Shown here one piece after another: positions 1 through 10,040 of a stretch of DNA of 57,478 nucleotides. The stretch covers positions 1 to 57,478 of the forward strand of contig NZ_LBMG01000014.1 of the NCBI RefSeq assembly GCF_001005315.1, read 5' to 3'. This stretch comes from Kordia jejudonensis. Its GTDB lineage: Bacteria; Bacteroidota; Bacteroidia; Flavobacteriales; Flavobacteriaceae. The first letter of the stretch is position 1. Each line of letters starts with the position of its first letter. Below the pieces are notes generated by a model. The model searched no databases. It saw only the letters and a list, made by a program, of their open reading frames with translations, and was not told the DNA's origin. The translations under genes were made by a program, and so were the position numbers.

Positions 1-37
1 GTATCGAACTAAATTTTTTACATCGAACTCAGGTTAA
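1..37. repeat. End fragment of a dispersed intergenic repeat
   Basis: These bases closely resemble the end of the intergenic element near 4621-4656, sharing GTATC, ACTAAATTTT and ACATCGAA blocks in the same order. The window therefore probably opens at the tail of a second copy of that dispersed element. The remaining bases up to the uvrA stop at 152 show no gene and no clear terminator. Confidence 0.5.
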
Positions 38-151
38 CTAACACTTGCAAAATTGCACTTGTATCACAAAAATAGAAAATTTAAGTTTCTGAACTGTTAA
101 ATACGCTTGATGAACTGTTTATTGAACAGCATAGTACGTGTTTTTATTCAA

Positions 152-2986
152 TTATTCCAATTCCTTCTTCAAGAAACGTGCGGTATGACTCGTTTTGTGT
201 TTGGCAACTTCTTCCGGAGTTCCTTTTGTGACCACTTGTCCGCCACCTTTTCCACCTTCATAACCAATATCAATGATGTAATCTGTCATTTTAATCACGT
301 CCATATTGTGCTCAATAACGACAATGGTATTTCCTTTGTCAACGAGTTTGTTTAGTACTTCCATTAAGACACGAATGTCTTCAAAATGCAGTCCCGTTGT
401 AGGTTCGTCTAAAATATAGAACGTATTTCCTGTATCTCGTTTAGAAAGTTCAGTTGCTAGTTTGATACGTTGTGCTTCACCACCAGAAAGTGTGGTACTT
501 TGTTGCCCAAGTGTAATGTAACCCAAACCAACATCTTTAATGGTTTTGAGTTTTCGGTAGATTTTCGGAATGTGTTCAAAGAACGTAACCGCTTCATTCA
601 TCGTCATGTTGAGTACATCTGAGATCGATTTCCCTTTGTAGCGAATTTCTAAAGTTTCACGGTTAAAACGTTTTCCGTTGCAGGTTTCACATTCTACATA
701 GACATCTGGTAAGAAGTTCATTTCTATCACACGCAATCCACCACCTTGACAGGTTTCACAGCGTCCGCCTTTTACATTGAAGCTAAATCGTCCAGGTTTG
801 TACCCGCGAATCATTGCTTCGGGCGTTTTTGCATAAAGACTACGGATTTCGCTAAAAACTCCCGTATACGTCGCAGGATTCGATCGTGGTGTACGACCAA
901 TTGGCGATTGATTGATATCGATTACTTTGTCAATATGCTCTAAACCTTTGATGCTTTTGTACGGCATTGGCTCTTTTACGGCATTGAAAAAATGTGCGTT
1001 TAGAATAGGGTAGAGCGTTTCATTGACTAAGGTCGATTTTCCACTTCCTGAAACTCCTGTAACGCCAATCATTTTCCCTAATGGAAATTCTACAGACACA
1101 TTTTTTAAATTGTTTCCTGTAGCACCTTTTAGGATTAGTTTTTTACCGTTTCCTTTTCTACGTTTTTTAGGAACTGCAATTTCTTTGTTTCCGTTTAAGT
1201 ATGCAGCGGTCAGTGTATCGTGTGTGAGTAATTCTTTTGGCGTTCCTTCTGAAATGATTTCGCCACCATGTCGTCCTGCATGTGGACCAATATCAATAAC
1301 GTGATCGGCGCGTTCAATCATGTCTTTGTCATGTTCTACGACGATGACAGAGTTTCCAATGTCGCGTAAAGATTCAAGCGAATTGATTAGTTTTTCATTG
1401 TCGCGTTGGTGCAAACCGATACTTGGTTCATCTAATATGTATAAGACACCAACCAATTGCGAACCAATTTGTGTTGCCAAGCGAATACGTTGTGCTTCGC
1501 CACCCGAAAGTGATTTTGAACTTCTGTTTAATGCAAGATAATTTAGACCTACATCTAATAAAAAGCGCAATCGGGTTGAAATTTCTTTGACAACTTCTGT
1601 GGCAATTTTTTGTTGTTTTTCGGTAAGATTGTTTTTTAAATCATCAAACCAAGCCGCTAATTCTACGACATCCATGTTTGCCAATTCGGCAATATTTTTT
1701 TTATGTACTTTGAAGTATAACGATTCTTTGCGTAAGCGCGATCCTCCACATTCGGAACAATCGACTTTGTCCATATAGTTTTTTGCCCAACGTTTGATGG
1801 AAGAAGAATCGCTTTCTTCGTACTGACTTTTGATGAAACTTACGATTCCTTCAAAATCAATTTTATAATCGCGTGTAACGCCTAAAGTTTTGCTAACTAC
1901 TGAGAATTTTTCGTTTCCACCGTGAAGAATTACGTCCATCGCTTCTTTTGGAATGTCTTTGATAGGATCGCTTATTTTAAATTCGTAGCGTTCTGCGATG
2001 ATTTCTAATTGCTTGAAAATCCATGACTTTTTATAATCGCCCAAAGGCGCAATTCCACCAGCTTTTATCGTTGCTTTCGCATCAGGAATTACCTTTGCGC
2101 TGTTGACTTCATATAATGTTCCCAATCCGTTACAGTTGGGACACATTCCTTTTGGAGAGTTGAATGAAAACGTGTTTGGTTCAGGATTTGGATAGGAAAT
2201 TCCCGAAGACGGACACATGAGGTTCCGACTGAAATAACGTGCTTCTTTTGGTGCGTCTTGATCAATAACCATGAGTACATCATCGCCGTGATACATGGCA
2301 GTTTTGATGGTTTCTGTGAGACGTTTGTCGTTATCAACATCATCTTCAATTTTTAGACGATCAATTACAATTTCAATGTCGTGTGTTTTGTAACGATCGA
2401 GTCGCATTCCTTTTTCAATATCGAGAATTACGCCATCGACACGCACTTTGACAAAGCCTTGTTTAGCAATGTTTTCAAATAATTCACGGTAATGTCCTTT
2501 ACGCGAACGAATGATAGGAGCGAGCACATTGACACGTTTTCCTTTGAAATCGTTTAGAATTAGGTTTTTGATTTGCTCATCACTGTAACTGACCATTTTC
2601 TCGCCTGAATTGAAACTGTACGCATCGGAAGCTCTAGCAAATAGTAATCGAAGAAAATCGTAGATTTCCGTAATGGTTCCTACCGTAGAACGTGGACTTT
2701 TACTCGTCGTTTTTTGTTCGATAGCAATTACGGGCGATAACCCATCAATTTTGTCTACATCTGGTCGTTCTAAACCGCCTAAGAATTGTCGCGCATACGC
2801 AGAAAACGTTTCTATATATCTTCGTTGTCCTTCTGCATAAATGGTATCAAAAGCGAGTGATGATTTTCCACTTCCTGAAAGTCCTGTAATTACGACTAGT
2901 TTTTCTCTAGGAATCGTAACATCGATATCTTTTAGGTTGTGTACTCTAGCACCTTGAACTTCTATATTTTCTTCGTAATTCGTCAT
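152..2986 (-). CDS. uvrA: UvrABC excinuclease subunit A
   Basis: UvrA is the ATPase that finds bulky DNA lesions and loads UvrB in nucleotide excision repair in the cytoplasm. The 944-residue protein has the usual family length. It has two ABC ATPase halves: Walker A GLSGSGKS at residues 35-42 and a second GVSGSGKS near residue 640. Both signature helices ([10 protein letters not shown] and [10 protein letters not shown]) are present. CxxC zinc pairs appear as CPNC, CSEC, CETC and CETC. I chose the ATG at 2986. A TTG 12 bases upstream would add only four residues and lies next to a promoter-like box. The gene appears monocistronic; the membrane-protein genes upstream are on the same strand but separated by about 150 bases. 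The call is very secure. Confidence 0.98.
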   Translation of the reverse strand: MTNYEENIEVQGARVHNLKDIDVTIPREKLVVITGLSGSGKSSLAFDTIYAEGQRRYIETFSAYARQFLGGLERPDVDKIDGLSPVIAIEQKTTSKSPRSTVGTITEIYDFLRLLFARASDAYSFNSGEKMVSYSDEQIKNLILNDFKGKRVNVLAPIIRSRKGHYRELFENIAKQGFVKVRVDGVILDIEKGMRLDRYKTHDIEIVIDRLKIEDDVDNDKRLTETIKTAMYHGDDVLMVIDQDAPKEARYFSRNLMCPSSGISYPNPEPNTFSFNSPKGMCPNCNGLGTLYEVNSAKVIPDAKATIKAGGIAPLGDYKKSWIFKQLEIIAERYEFKISDPIKDIPKEAMDVILHGGNEKFSVVSKTLGVTRDYKIDFEGIVSFIKSQYEESDSSSIKRWAKNYMDKVDCSECGGSRLRKESLYFKVHKKNIAELANMDVVELAAWFDDLKNNLTEKQQKIATEVVKEISTRLRFLLDVGLNYLALNRSSKSLSGGEAQRIRLATQIGSQLVGVLYILDEPSIGLHQRDNEKLINSLESLRDIGNSVIVVEHDKDMIERADHVIDIGPHAGRHGGEIISEGTPKELLTHDTLTAAYLNGNKEIAVPKKRRKGNGKKLILKGATGNNLKNVSVEFPLGKMIGVTGVSGSGKSTLVNETLYPILNAHFFNAVKEPMPYKSIKGLEHIDKVIDINQSPIGRTPRSNPATYTGVFSEIRSLYAKTPEAMIRGYKPGRFSFNVKGGRCETCQGGGLRVIEMNFLPDVYVECETCNGKRFNRETLEIRYKGKSISDVLNMTMNEAVTFFEHIPKIYRKLKTIKDVGLGYITLGQQSTTLSGGEAQRIKLATELSKRDTGNTFYILDEPTTGLHFEDIRVLMEVLNKLVDKGNTIVVIEHNMDVIKMTDYIIDIGYEGGKGGGQVVTKGTPEEVAKHKTSHTARFLKKELE

Positions 2987-3003
2987 AGTTTTTCGCAAAA
3001 GTG

Positions 3004-3011
3004 CAAAGGTA
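3004..3011 (-). promoter_or_regulatory. Putative uvrA promoter -7 box
   Basis: Read on the minus strand this is TACCTTTG, an exact match to the Bacteroidota housekeeping -7 consensus TAnnTTTG. It lies 17 bases upstream of the uvrA ATG, which implies a very short leader. No good -33 TTTG is seen at the expected spacing, so the call rests on the -7 box and its position. Confidence 0.5.
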
Positions 3012-3139
3012 CGAATTTTGGAATCAGTTATAAAGCTAGTTTAATTGTTATTAATGAGAATTATTATAAATATTTTGATATATCATACATAGACAAGTTT
3101 TCAAAATAGCGATACCTTATTTGTAATCGACTTTTTTAA

Positions 3140-3418
3140 TCAAAATGTCACTAACGTGTTTATTGCAATTCCGATGATAAATATTGCTAGGATGAGCAAG
3201 TATCCATGTTTACTTTTTAGTTTTTGCATACATACTAATGCGCCAATAGTGAAACTAACGATACTTAAGAAAATAAAAAGAAATAAGCACCAAGTTGGAT
3301 ACGTGAAGAAGAAAAGAATATTTGAACAATTGTATAAATACAATAGTTTACCAAAATGCCAAATCCAAAATAGCGATCCCAGCATTTGAATGGTTCCATG
3401 TATATAAGCACTTTTCAT
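3140..3418 (-). CDS. Small integral membrane protein, unknown function
   Basis: This is a 92-residue hydrophobic protein with about three predicted membrane segments, including FFFTYPTWCLFLFIFLS and a C-terminal LLILAIFIIGIAINTLV. No family is recognised. The ATG at 3418 overlaps the stop of the upstream membrane protein gene as ATGA, which argues for translational coupling and for this start over a GTG 15 bases upstream. The overlap suggests the two membrane proteins are made together and may interact, but no substrate can be guessed. Confidence 0.6.
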   Translation of the reverse strand: MKSAYIHGTIQMLGSLFWIWHFGKLLYLYNCSNILFFFTYPTWCLFLFIFLSIVSFTIGALVCMQKLKSKHGYLLILAIFIIGIAINTLVTF

Positions 3419-3882
3419 TGTATTGCTTTCCACTCTTTTTCAATTTTAGTTAGTTTTATGAGATAAGGAATTAAAAGTACTAACTCTAATCGGAAAGTAA
3501 AGCCAACATTTTCTTGCAAATACGGAATGACACACATTGAAATGATACACACAATTATACCAATGATGGCATCTATTTTTCCAACTTTGATGGCAATATC
3601 TTTTTCAAACCAAAGTGTATATGCGGTAAAACCTTTGAAAATTCCAATGGCAATTATGAAAATTCCAATTACGGAAAACGGCTCGTTGGTTTCAAAACCA
3701 TAAATGGCTAAACTGGCATTGATGCCTATAAATATTCCTATGAGAGATAGTGCCGCAAGAAAACCAAATAACATAAAAATCCAACAGAAAACCTTAATCC
3801 ACCAAGGAAGCAATTGTATTCTACGTTTGTCGCTTTTTTCAAATTCATCAAATGAATTTTTAGATATTTTTTGATGTTTCAT
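3415..3882 (-). CDS. Integral membrane protein, unknown function
   Basis: This 155-residue protein has a charged N-terminus (about 25 residues, rich in Lys, Asp and Glu) followed by about four hydrophobic segments. The first is WWIKVFCWIFMLFGFLAAL; later ones are FSVIGIFIIAIGIFKGFTA and IDAIIGIIVCIISMCVI. It starts at ATG and shares a 4-base ATGA overlap with the smaller membrane gene downstream. No enzymatic motif is visible. I do not recognise the family; it may be a general small-membrane-protein family confined to Flavobacteriia. Confidence 0.65.
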   Translation of the reverse strand: MKHQKISKNSFDEFEKSDKRRIQLLPWWIKVFCWIFMLFGFLAALSLIGIFIGINASLAIYGFETNEPFSVIGIFIIAIGIFKGFTAYTLWFEKDIAIKVGKIDAIIGIIVCIISMCVIPYLQENVGFTFRLELVLLIPYLIKLTKIEKEWKAIQ

Positions 3883-3945
3883 AGTTTAATTTTTTATTGA
3901 AAGATAGTTGGAGTTTTTTATGATGAAGAAATAATATGTAGAATT

Positions 3946-4335
3946 TTATTTTTTGTCAGACAACAACGGTTTTCTAAAAAACGCTTTCCAAATTAAAATT
4001 ATATAAATCACAATTGGAATCAATACACAAACAATCACAGAAGAAGCTACATAAGTACTTCCAAAGTTATTAAATGCGTTTAAGAAATCTACTGATTTTT
4101 GAAAGAGCCAATTACAAAAGCTTGTAAAATTGGGAATGAATAGGAGTGAAGCAATGATGCAAAGCACGAATACGATGGTCAGTTTTCGTTGTTGGTATAT
4201 TTTGTCAATGAGTACTATCCACGACAGTGGAATGATGATAAACCATATAATAATGTTGATTTCTTTATACGTATAACCCGTACTGTTGGCGATTGCCATA
4301 AGTATTTGATAGGTATATTCGAATATGGTTTGCAT
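3946..4335 (-). CDS. Integral membrane protein, unknown function
   Basis: This 129-residue protein has about three membrane spans: IIIWFIIIPLSWIVLI, IVFVLCIIASLLFIPN and ASSVIVCVLIPIVIYIILIW. It starts at a clear ATG and ends in a short basic tail (RKPLLSDKK). It lies about 60 bases upstream of the next membrane gene on the same strand, so the three small membrane genes could form one transcript. No motif identifies a function. Confidence 0.6.
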   Translation of the reverse strand: MQTIFEYTYQILMAIANSTGYTYKEINIIIWFIIIPLSWIVLIDKIYQQRKLTIVFVLCIIASLLFIPNFTSFCNWLFQKSVDFLNAFNNFGSTYVASSVIVCVLIPIVIYIILIWKAFFRKPLLSDKK

Positions 4336-4435
4336 TGTGCTTTTTTGGAAATAACTAATTTTAACGTCAGTAGAATATAATTAATTCAATTCATATTTAT
4401 AATTTAGTTTAGAAACTCTTTAGTAAAAATCACAT

Positions 4436-4660
4436 TTTCTGTTTGTTATTTTCATTTTCTTTGCTTTCCCAAAGAAAAGAAACAAAAGAAAGGGAACTTT
4501 TCCGGAGGTATTTTTAGTTTTTCTTTCTGAAAAAAACTAAAACCGCATGAATTTCCCTAAATTTTTTCCAAGGCTTCAAAAATTCTTAACGGAAAATCCC
4601 TGCTATACTTCGGAAAAGAAAAGTATCAAACTAAATTTTCACATCGAATTCATGTTATTT
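4436..4660. repeat. Intergenic hairpin-rich repeat element
   Basis: The gene-free gap of about 435 bases between the metalloprotease gene and the membrane-protein genes contains self-complementary stretches. TTTTCTTTG faces CAAAGAAAA, and a TTTTTAGTTTTT run faces an AAAAAAACTAAAA run. The last 35 or so bases resemble bases 1-37 of the window, so at least part of the element occurs twice within 5 kb. No open reading frame is convincing. It looks like a dispersed non-coding repeat, possibly a miniature element, but terminal inverted repeats and target-site duplications could not be confirmed. Confidence 0.5.
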
Positions 4661-4719
4661 TATGAAGTGTTCTAAACTTTTGATTTCTAATTGAAAAGTT
4701 GAAATTACTTCTATATAAA

Positions 4720-4749
4720 AAAACTCCGAAACAAACGTTTCGGAGTTTT
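4720..4749 (-). terminator. Rho-independent terminator of the metalloprotease gene
   Basis: A perfect 13-bp inverted repeat (AAAACTCCGAAAC / GTTTCGGAGTTTT) with a four-base loop is flanked by A and T runs. It lies 22 bases after the stop of the minus-strand protease gene. The A/T runs on both sides mean it could act in both directions. Confidence 0.85.
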
Positions 4750-4770
4750 TAGTATGTTTATGAAATATGA

Positions 4771-7488
4771 TTATTCAACAATCAATTTCTTCGTTACTGT
4801 TTTGTCTTGATCAGTTACTGTAATTAAATACATACCTGAGCTTACATTTTTTAAAGAGATGTTTTCTTTAAATGTAGCTGTAGCATTGTAGTTTTGATTC
4901 ATAACTAATCTTCCAGAGATATCGTGTACGGCTACATCAATATCTTGTCCAGATTGAGAGTTAAATGATAAAGAGAATTCTCCTTTGTTTGGGTTTGGAT
5001 ATAAAGAGAAGTTTTCTAAAGCAAATTCTTCGTTACTTAATACAATGGTTGTAGAAGTAGTACAAAGCTCAACAGACCATTCGTTTACAGTTCCCATGTC
5101 TCCGTTATAGAAATCTACAAATACTAAGTTCCAAACTCCAGAAGGATCATTTCCTGTAAATCCAGTCATAGGATTTGCTGGAGCGTATGTTCCAACTGTT
5201 GGAGAAGCACACATAAGTGCTGGTTCTCCGTCTCTAAACGTTACATCAAGGTTTCCAAACTGAGCAGAGTTACAGCTTCTAGACCATATGTTTGAGAATC
5301 CTCCACCGTTTGGTGATTGTAATTGCATAATTAAATCTCCAATGTATGAGTGCGTTACGTCAGCTCTTACTCTAATATCACTTATAGGATTACTTTCAGT
5401 GACTGTTACAGGAATAAATACAGGAGTTCCTTGTGCGTTAGGACCTGCACCATCAGGAATTGCTGTTGAAATTGGTCCTGTTGTATACGTGTTACAAACA
5501 GTATTATCTGTTACTGTTGCTCCAACTGAGAATGAACTTGAAATTGCAAAGAAAATATTTCCAACTGCTTCAATTTTAATTCTACAATATGGCTCAAATA
5601 CAGTTGGGAATGTGATTGACTCAGATCCGTCGTTTGCTGTGTTTGCAGCAAGTGTTGTTGGGAATGTCAATCCTCCATCTGTAGAAAATAAAATATTTAC
5701 ATTAGAAGTGTTGATTCCGTTTGCTGTTGTTCCAGCAACATCCCAAGTTATTGTTGTTGCTGATCCAGAAGGGAAACTTTCGTTTGTTGTCGTTTGAGAA
5801 GTTAATCTAAATGGCCCAGTATTTGCCAAGGTAACTCTCATGTCATCTCTGTTGGTTTGTCCACCATTTGGTGTTCCATTATCTCTAACAGTTAGACTAA
5901 AATTCATATTTCTAGCTACGTTTGGCATAACTTCCCAAGCAGGAGTTAAGTTTCCGTCTAGAATATCACTTAATTGTGGAAATGTACGATCTCCAGTGGT
6001 CACAGGAGAGTATGATCTAAATTGTGGATCCGTTGTGCTTGTAGTGTTTGGTACACCTGCAACAACACCAACATCTACTTGTTCCCAGCAGTATGATAAG
6101 GTAGTTCCATCAGGATCTGTAGCAGTTCCTGTTAATGTGAAAGCAGTTCCATAAGGAATTGTATAATCTGTACCAGCATTTACAGTTGGTGCTGTGTTTC
6201 CGTTTCCAGTATTTGTAGAACATACAGGGTTTGTTGTAATTCTAGCCCACATGTTGTCAATACTAATTGCATGGAAGTGATCGTCACTATTGTTTTGTAC
6301 GTTGTCTGAACCACAAATTCCAGCATATGCCATAATTGTTGTTCCACTACCAGGTTCTACCGCAGTTGAAGCACTTCTGTTTCCTCCAGAGCAGTTTCCT
6401 TGACTTCCGTTGAATGTATGTGGCGCTCCAAATTGGTGTCCCATTTCGTGTGCTACGAAGTCAATATCAAAAGGATCTCCTACAGGATTTGGTGAACCTG
6501 TAACTCCTCTTGCTTTTGCATTACTGAAACAAATTCCTCCTAAAGAAGCCAAACCACCACCACCAGTAGTGAATACGTGTCCAATATCGTAGTTTGCTGT
6601 ACCAATGTTAGCATCTACGATAGCTTGGTTTTCAACTATTAATGCATTTGCATTGTCATCCGTATAACCATCATTTTCAGCTAAGAAGATAATGCTTGTA
6701 TTGTCTACTAACGTCATTGTTAATGACATGTCTCTTTCGAAAACAGCATTCACTCTTGTCATTGATACGTTCATAGCAGCTAAAACAGTCGCTCTTTTTA
6801 CAGCGTCAGTTGCAGCAGCTTGTCCAGCAGCGTTGATGTGATAGTTAGCATATTCTTGTGTACATGCCAATGCTAAACGGAAGGTTCTTAATGTTCCATC
6901 GTTTGCATTTTCAGGTGTGAACGCTGTATCTGGTTCAAATCTGTTTGCACTATCATCTACTTCACATTTAGCTTGTTCTGCCAAACTATCATATGCATAT
7001 AAGTTGTCTTTTGCATACATAACGTAAGTACGTAAGTCTGTCGTCATTGGATCAATGTAGAAGGTTCTACCAATGGTATGAACCGTTGCATGAAATCCAA
7101 AGATTGTTGTAGAAAAACGAATGATTGTTCCTGAATTTTCTCTACTCACCGCGACATATGATTGAATGTCTGGATAATTTGCCGCAAATTCACGTTCTAA
7201 TACAGAAGCATTGTATACTTCAAAAGTTTCCATTTTTCCATCTGCAACAGGAAATTGTACTGTAATTTCAGAAGGAATGTTTAATTCTCTATCTGGAGCA
7301 TCTGCCAATACTTGTTTTAGTGTATTTAAGTCTAAATTAAATAGATCATACGCTATTGGTGTAGAGTTTCTTTCCAATAATTCAGCTTGTTGAATTTTTG
7401 TTTCATCCGTTGGGTACCAAAGAGATCGCCCTTGTGAAAAACCAATTAAGGGAAGTAATAGTAATATAAAAAAGTAATTCTTTCTCAT
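4771..7488 (-). CDS. Secreted reprolysin-like zinc metalloprotease, T9SS substrate
   Basis: The 905-residue precursor starts with a signal peptide (MRKNYFFILLLLPLIGFSQG) and a propeptide-like region. A metzincin catalytic domain follows, with HEMGHQFGAPH at residues 347-357 and a Met-turn TTIMAY near 383. Then come beta-sandwich regions (residues about 430-640), a P/Homo-B proprotein-convertase-like domain (about 665-790, with DPSGVWNL) and a C-terminal T9SS type A sorting domain (YPNPNKGEFSL through GMYLITV). It is likely exported by Sec, secreted by T9SS and released or surface-attached to degrade proteins. The architecture is common in marine Flavobacteriia. The gene is monocistronic with a strong terminator. 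Confidence 0.93.
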   Translation of the reverse strand: MRKNYFFILLLLPLIGFSQGRSLWYPTDETKIQQAELLERNSTPIAYDLFNLDLNTLKQVLADAPDRELNIPSEITVQFPVADGKMETFEVYNASVLEREFAANYPDIQSYVAVSRENSGTIIRFSTTIFGFHATVHTIGRTFYIDPMTTDLRTYVMYAKDNLYAYDSLAEQAKCEVDDSANRFEPDTAFTPENANDGTLRTFRLALACTQEYANYHINAAGQAAATDAVKRATVLAAMNVSMTRVNAVFERDMSLTMTLVDNTSIIFLAENDGYTDDNANALIVENQAIVDANIGTANYDIGHVFTTGGGGLASLGGICFSNAKARGVTGSPNPVGDPFDIDFVAHEMGHQFGAPHTFNGSQGNCSGGNRSASTAVEPGSGTTIMAYAGICGSDNVQNNSDDHFHAISIDNMWARITTNPVCSTNTGNGNTAPTVNAGTDYTIPYGTAFTLTGTATDPDGTTLSYCWEQVDVGVVAGVPNTTSTTDPQFRSYSPVTTGDRTFPQLSDILDGNLTPAWEVMPNVARNMNFSLTVRDNGTPNGGQTNRDDMRVTLANTGPFRLTSQTTTNESFPSGSATTITWDVAGTTANGINTSNVNILFSTDGGLTFPTTLAANTANDGSESITFPTVFEPYCRIKIEAVGNIFFAISSSFSVGATVTDNTVCNTYTTGPISTAIPDGAGPNAQGTPVFIPVTVTESNPISDIRVRADVTHSYIGDLIMQLQSPNGGGFSNIWSRSCNSAQFGNLDVTFRDGEPALMCASPTVGTYAPANPMTGFTGNDPSGVWNLVFVDFYNGDMGTVNEWSVELCTTSTTIVLSNEEFALENFSLYPNPNKGEFSLSFNSQSGQDIDVAVHDISGRLVMNQNYNATATFKENISLKNVSSGMYLITVTDQDKTVTKKLIVE

Positions 7489-7611
7489 AATTATAAGATT
7501 GATTTTAGTTTAATAAAAGTGTGGTAAAGTTAATTCTTTTTTTAAAATACAATATATAAGATGTAACAAATCTGTGAAAAATCTGTTAAAATTTAACAGA
7601 TTGTTAGTGAA

Positions 7612-8322
7612 TTAGTTCCAAGCTTTTACATTTTTCATTGGAATGTCCATAAATATGATAGTGTGCGTGTTAGGCAATGAAATGCCACTTTCTGTAGTTT
7701 GCCAGTTTTCCCACGAAGCATATAATCCACCAATGGGAATGATACGTACCCACATTTTGTAACCTTTTGGTCTTTTATTTTCATCAAGAATCCATAGATA
7801 TGAATCGCCAGGTGTAGTACCGCCACTTTTGTAGGTTACTAATAATCCTTTTTCGTTATTTTCTAGAGAAACAATACTTCTTTGTACACCTTCATCAAAG
7901 ACTTTGTGTGGTGCTACAAGCCAAAAAGAGTCATTGTTAAAGTATGAAAGTGCGGTTTCAATGTATGTTGATGCTTTTTCAGAATCGACTTTTGTTCCAG
8001 CTACAGTTACGGTACTTGATTGCGTGTCTTTTAAGTGTAAATTAACTTTGACATTGCTCCAAGAAACATCCACCTTGTGTTGATCTTTATCCCATACATA
8101 GTGATGTCCGCCAGGAAATGTCCAACTGAGGTAGCGTGTGTTTTTATATTTTTCATGTTGTACAGCTTCAAGCATTTCGGTAGCTAATGCATCTGCTTCA
8201 GCTCCTGAAACACCTTCAGGTATTGGTTCGTTATATTTAAAGTAAACAAATGCAAATAACAATAGTAGGATAACAAAAACAGCCAGTATGCCTTTTCCTA
8301 TGATTTTCAATAGTTTTTTCAT
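7612..8322 (-). CDS. Membrane-anchored protein of unknown function
   Basis: The 236-residue protein has an N-terminal membrane anchor (LLKIIGKGILAVFVILLLLFAFVYF) followed by a soluble domain on the outer face. The soluble part is rich in beta-strand patterns and aromatic residues (TFPGGHHYVWDKDQHKVDV, YLWILDENKRPKGYKMWV). This gives a lipid- or ligand-binding look, but no named family is recognised and no catalytic motif is evident. It lies 25 bases downstream of the DUF4846 gene on the same strand, so the two may be cotranscribed. Confidence 0.7.
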   Translation of the reverse strand: MKKLLKIIGKGILAVFVILLLLFAFVYFKYNEPIPEGVSGAEADALATEMLEAVQHEKYKNTRYLSWTFPGGHHYVWDKDQHKVDVSWSNVKVNLHLKDTQSSTVTVAGTKVDSEKASTYIETALSYFNNDSFWLVAPHKVFDEGVQRSIVSLENNEKGLLVTYKSGGTTPGDSYLWILDENKRPKGYKMWVRIIPIGGLYASWENWQTTESGISLPNTHTIIFMDIPMKNVKAWN

Positions 8323-8347
8323 TGATTTTGGGTGCAGTTTTTATGAA

Positions 8348-9262
8348 TTATTCTTTAAATCGACGTAAATCAGTACTTTCAAACGTCCATTCAGGTGTGT
8401 AAATGGTTCCTGATTTAGCGATATACCACGGACTGATTTGTGTATTGTTTCTGTTGACTAAGATTTGTGTTTCTTGCGCAGGCATGTAACTTTGAGCGAT
8501 CATGAATATTTTTTCTCCTTGTTCATTTTTTGCCACATCTACAACAATGACGGCATGTCCAAACGGATTTCCTTGTTGAATAAATACATCGCCGACTTGT
8601 ATATTTTTGATGTCGTCAACTTTTGCCAATTCTTTTCGCAACGAAGCTGTGTTTGCATAGGCAAAGATATAATTCATGTATTTTCGAAATTTTTTATATG
8701 AATGGTCGCCTTTTGCGTAGTTTTTGAAATAGCGCGGTTTTCCATCCGATAGAAAGTTGAAATGAATATCGTTTAATCGCTGTTGCGAGAATAAATATTC
8801 GCCACGTAAACGCATGACTGCATCGGCACATTGTTGTAAATCGCGTGTACCAATTTCCATATCGACCACAGAAATATATACGTTGTTATTGTACTTTTCA
8901 CTACCGTCAAAGTATTTTACAGAACTGTTGAAGGGTTTTAGCGGAAGCTTCCGTAAGTATGTACCAAACTGAGTTGCTTCAAGTGGAATTCTAGTGAAAC
9001 CTTTAGGAGTCATAAAACGTTCTTGAATCGTTGTTCCTTTAGGATGTATCAAGTTTTCTACCTCCACAACTTCTTCTTGTACAATTAATTCACTTGTAGT
9101 TGTTGAAGTCTTTTTTTGATTATTCACGCAAGCACAACATAGTACACTTAGCAAAAGAAAAAATGCTGTATTTTTTATCGAATGTATTGTCAAATTTCGC
9201 AATGGATGTTTATTTTTACTCAATGATTTGTATGTGATGTATACATTGTGAATGTATTCCAT
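8348..9262 (-). CDS. DUF4846 domain protein, probable envelope protein
   Basis: The 304-residue protein matches my memory of the DUF4846 family. Its markers are QQCADAVMRLRGEYL, KPRYFKNY, a GDVFIQQGNPFGHAVIVVDV core, AQSYMPAQETQILVN and SPWY near the end. The GHAVIVVD and preceding Asp/Cys-less pattern recall an NlpC/CHAP-like fold, but this is only a resemblance. A hydrophobic stretch ending in LCCAC near residues 33-45 looks like a lipobox. It follows an unusually long polar N-terminus of about 30 residues, so the true start may be a non-ATG codon further in. Function is unknown; the envelope location is inferred. Confidence 0.75.
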   Translation of the reverse strand: MEYIHNVYITYKSLSKNKHPLRNLTIHSIKNTAFFLLLSVLCCACVNNQKKTSTTTSELIVQEEVVEVENLIHPKGTTIQERFMTPKGFTRIPLEATQFGTYLRKLPLKPFNSSVKYFDGSEKYNNNVYISVVDMEIGTRDLQQCADAVMRLRGEYLFSQQRLNDIHFNFLSDGKPRYFKNYAKGDHSYKKFRKYMNYIFAYANTASLRKELAKVDDIKNIQVGDVFIQQGNPFGHAVIVVDVAKNEQGEKIFMIAQSYMPAQETQILVNRNNTQISPWYIAKSGTIYTPEWTFESTDLRRFKE

Positions 9263-9327
9263 GTTTTAAATCTACAAAATAATAGAGTCAATTAATAATA
9301 GTATACAATTTATAACTATAAAAAAGA

Positions 9328-9852
9328 ATGAATATTTTAGGAATAAGTTCAAGAATTAAGCATCCAACATACGGATTGGGTGTAGTAACCAATGTAACTT
9401 CAAAGCATTATTGGGTAACTTTTATTGAAAATGGTCTGGAAACGATTGATATTGATAGCGATTTTGAAGTAATAGAAGCTGTTGAAGACGAAGTGGATAG
9501 TGTCAGTTTTTATGAAGTAGAAAATGTGTTGCGAAATTTGCTAAAAAAGTGGTCAGATGTATCTGAAATTGTTCCTATTGCTGACAAATGGAAAGGCGGA
9601 ACGCTGATTTTGGAACCTGGCGACACCAACTTAAAAGGCAAAGAAATGCCTATTGACGGCTTTTTTCATAAAATTGTAATGGTGCGTGATCGGATTCGCG
9701 TGATGGAACAAAAGATTAATTCGAGTAATTTGGACGAACAAGAAAAGATAGATTTGCAACAGTATATTACACGTATGTATGGAAGTTTAACCACGTTTAA
9801 TGTATTGTTTAAGAACAAGTCGCAGCAATTTGTGGGTGCTCGTTCGAAATAG
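9328..9852 (+). CDS. Conserved hypothetical protein
   Basis: The 174-residue soluble protein begins with a small beta domain reading IKHPTYGLGVVTNV. This pattern (basic residue, YGxGxV) resembles the Tudor/SH3-like modules at the ends of UvrD-type helicases and RNA polymerase-associated factors. The rest is mostly helical and acidic, with no catalytic motif. It starts at ATG and is divergent from the DUF4846 gene. I recognise the style as widespread in Flavobacteriia but know no function; nucleic-acid association is only suggested by the N-terminal motif. Confidence 0.7.
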   Translation: MNILGISSRIKHPTYGLGVVTNVTSKHYWVTFIENGLETIDIDSDFEVIEAVEDEVDSVSFYEVENVLRNLLKKWSDVSEIVPIADKWKGGTLILEPGDTNLKGKEMPIDGFFHKIVMVRDRIRVMEQKINSSNLDEQEKIDLQQYITRMYGSLTTFNVLFKNKSQQFVGARSK

Positions 9853-9983
9853 TAATTTTGGTTTATGAGTTTATAAAATTTGTCAACCTGTTGATTAGTT
9901 TTCCACAATCTGTCACATCGAGCGCAGTTGAGATGCAACACATAACAGCCGAAAATTTAAAATCCCAACTCTCAAACAATAAA

Positions 9984-10020
9984 AAAGGAACGATTTTCAT
10001 TGAAAACCGTTCCTTCTTTC
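9984..10020. terminator. Bidirectional terminator between convergent genes
   Basis: An A run, then GGAACG(A)TTTTC, a three-base loop, GAAAA(C)CGTTCC and a T-rich tail form a strong hairpin. It lies 20 bases after the stop of the minus-strand fasciclin gene and 130 bases after the plus-strand gene, so it can end both. Confidence 0.8.
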
Positions 10021-10040
10021 ATAAAACTAACCAACACTAA

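Noticed and set aside
5288-6154. Long plus-strand reading frames opposite the metalloprotease gene
   Set aside because: They mirror the codon pattern of the real gene and lack start signals and domain-like sequence.
9858-10040. Short plus-strand reading frame between the hypothetical gene and the fasciclin gene
   Set aside because: It runs through the terminator hairpin, has no start context and no protein-like composition.
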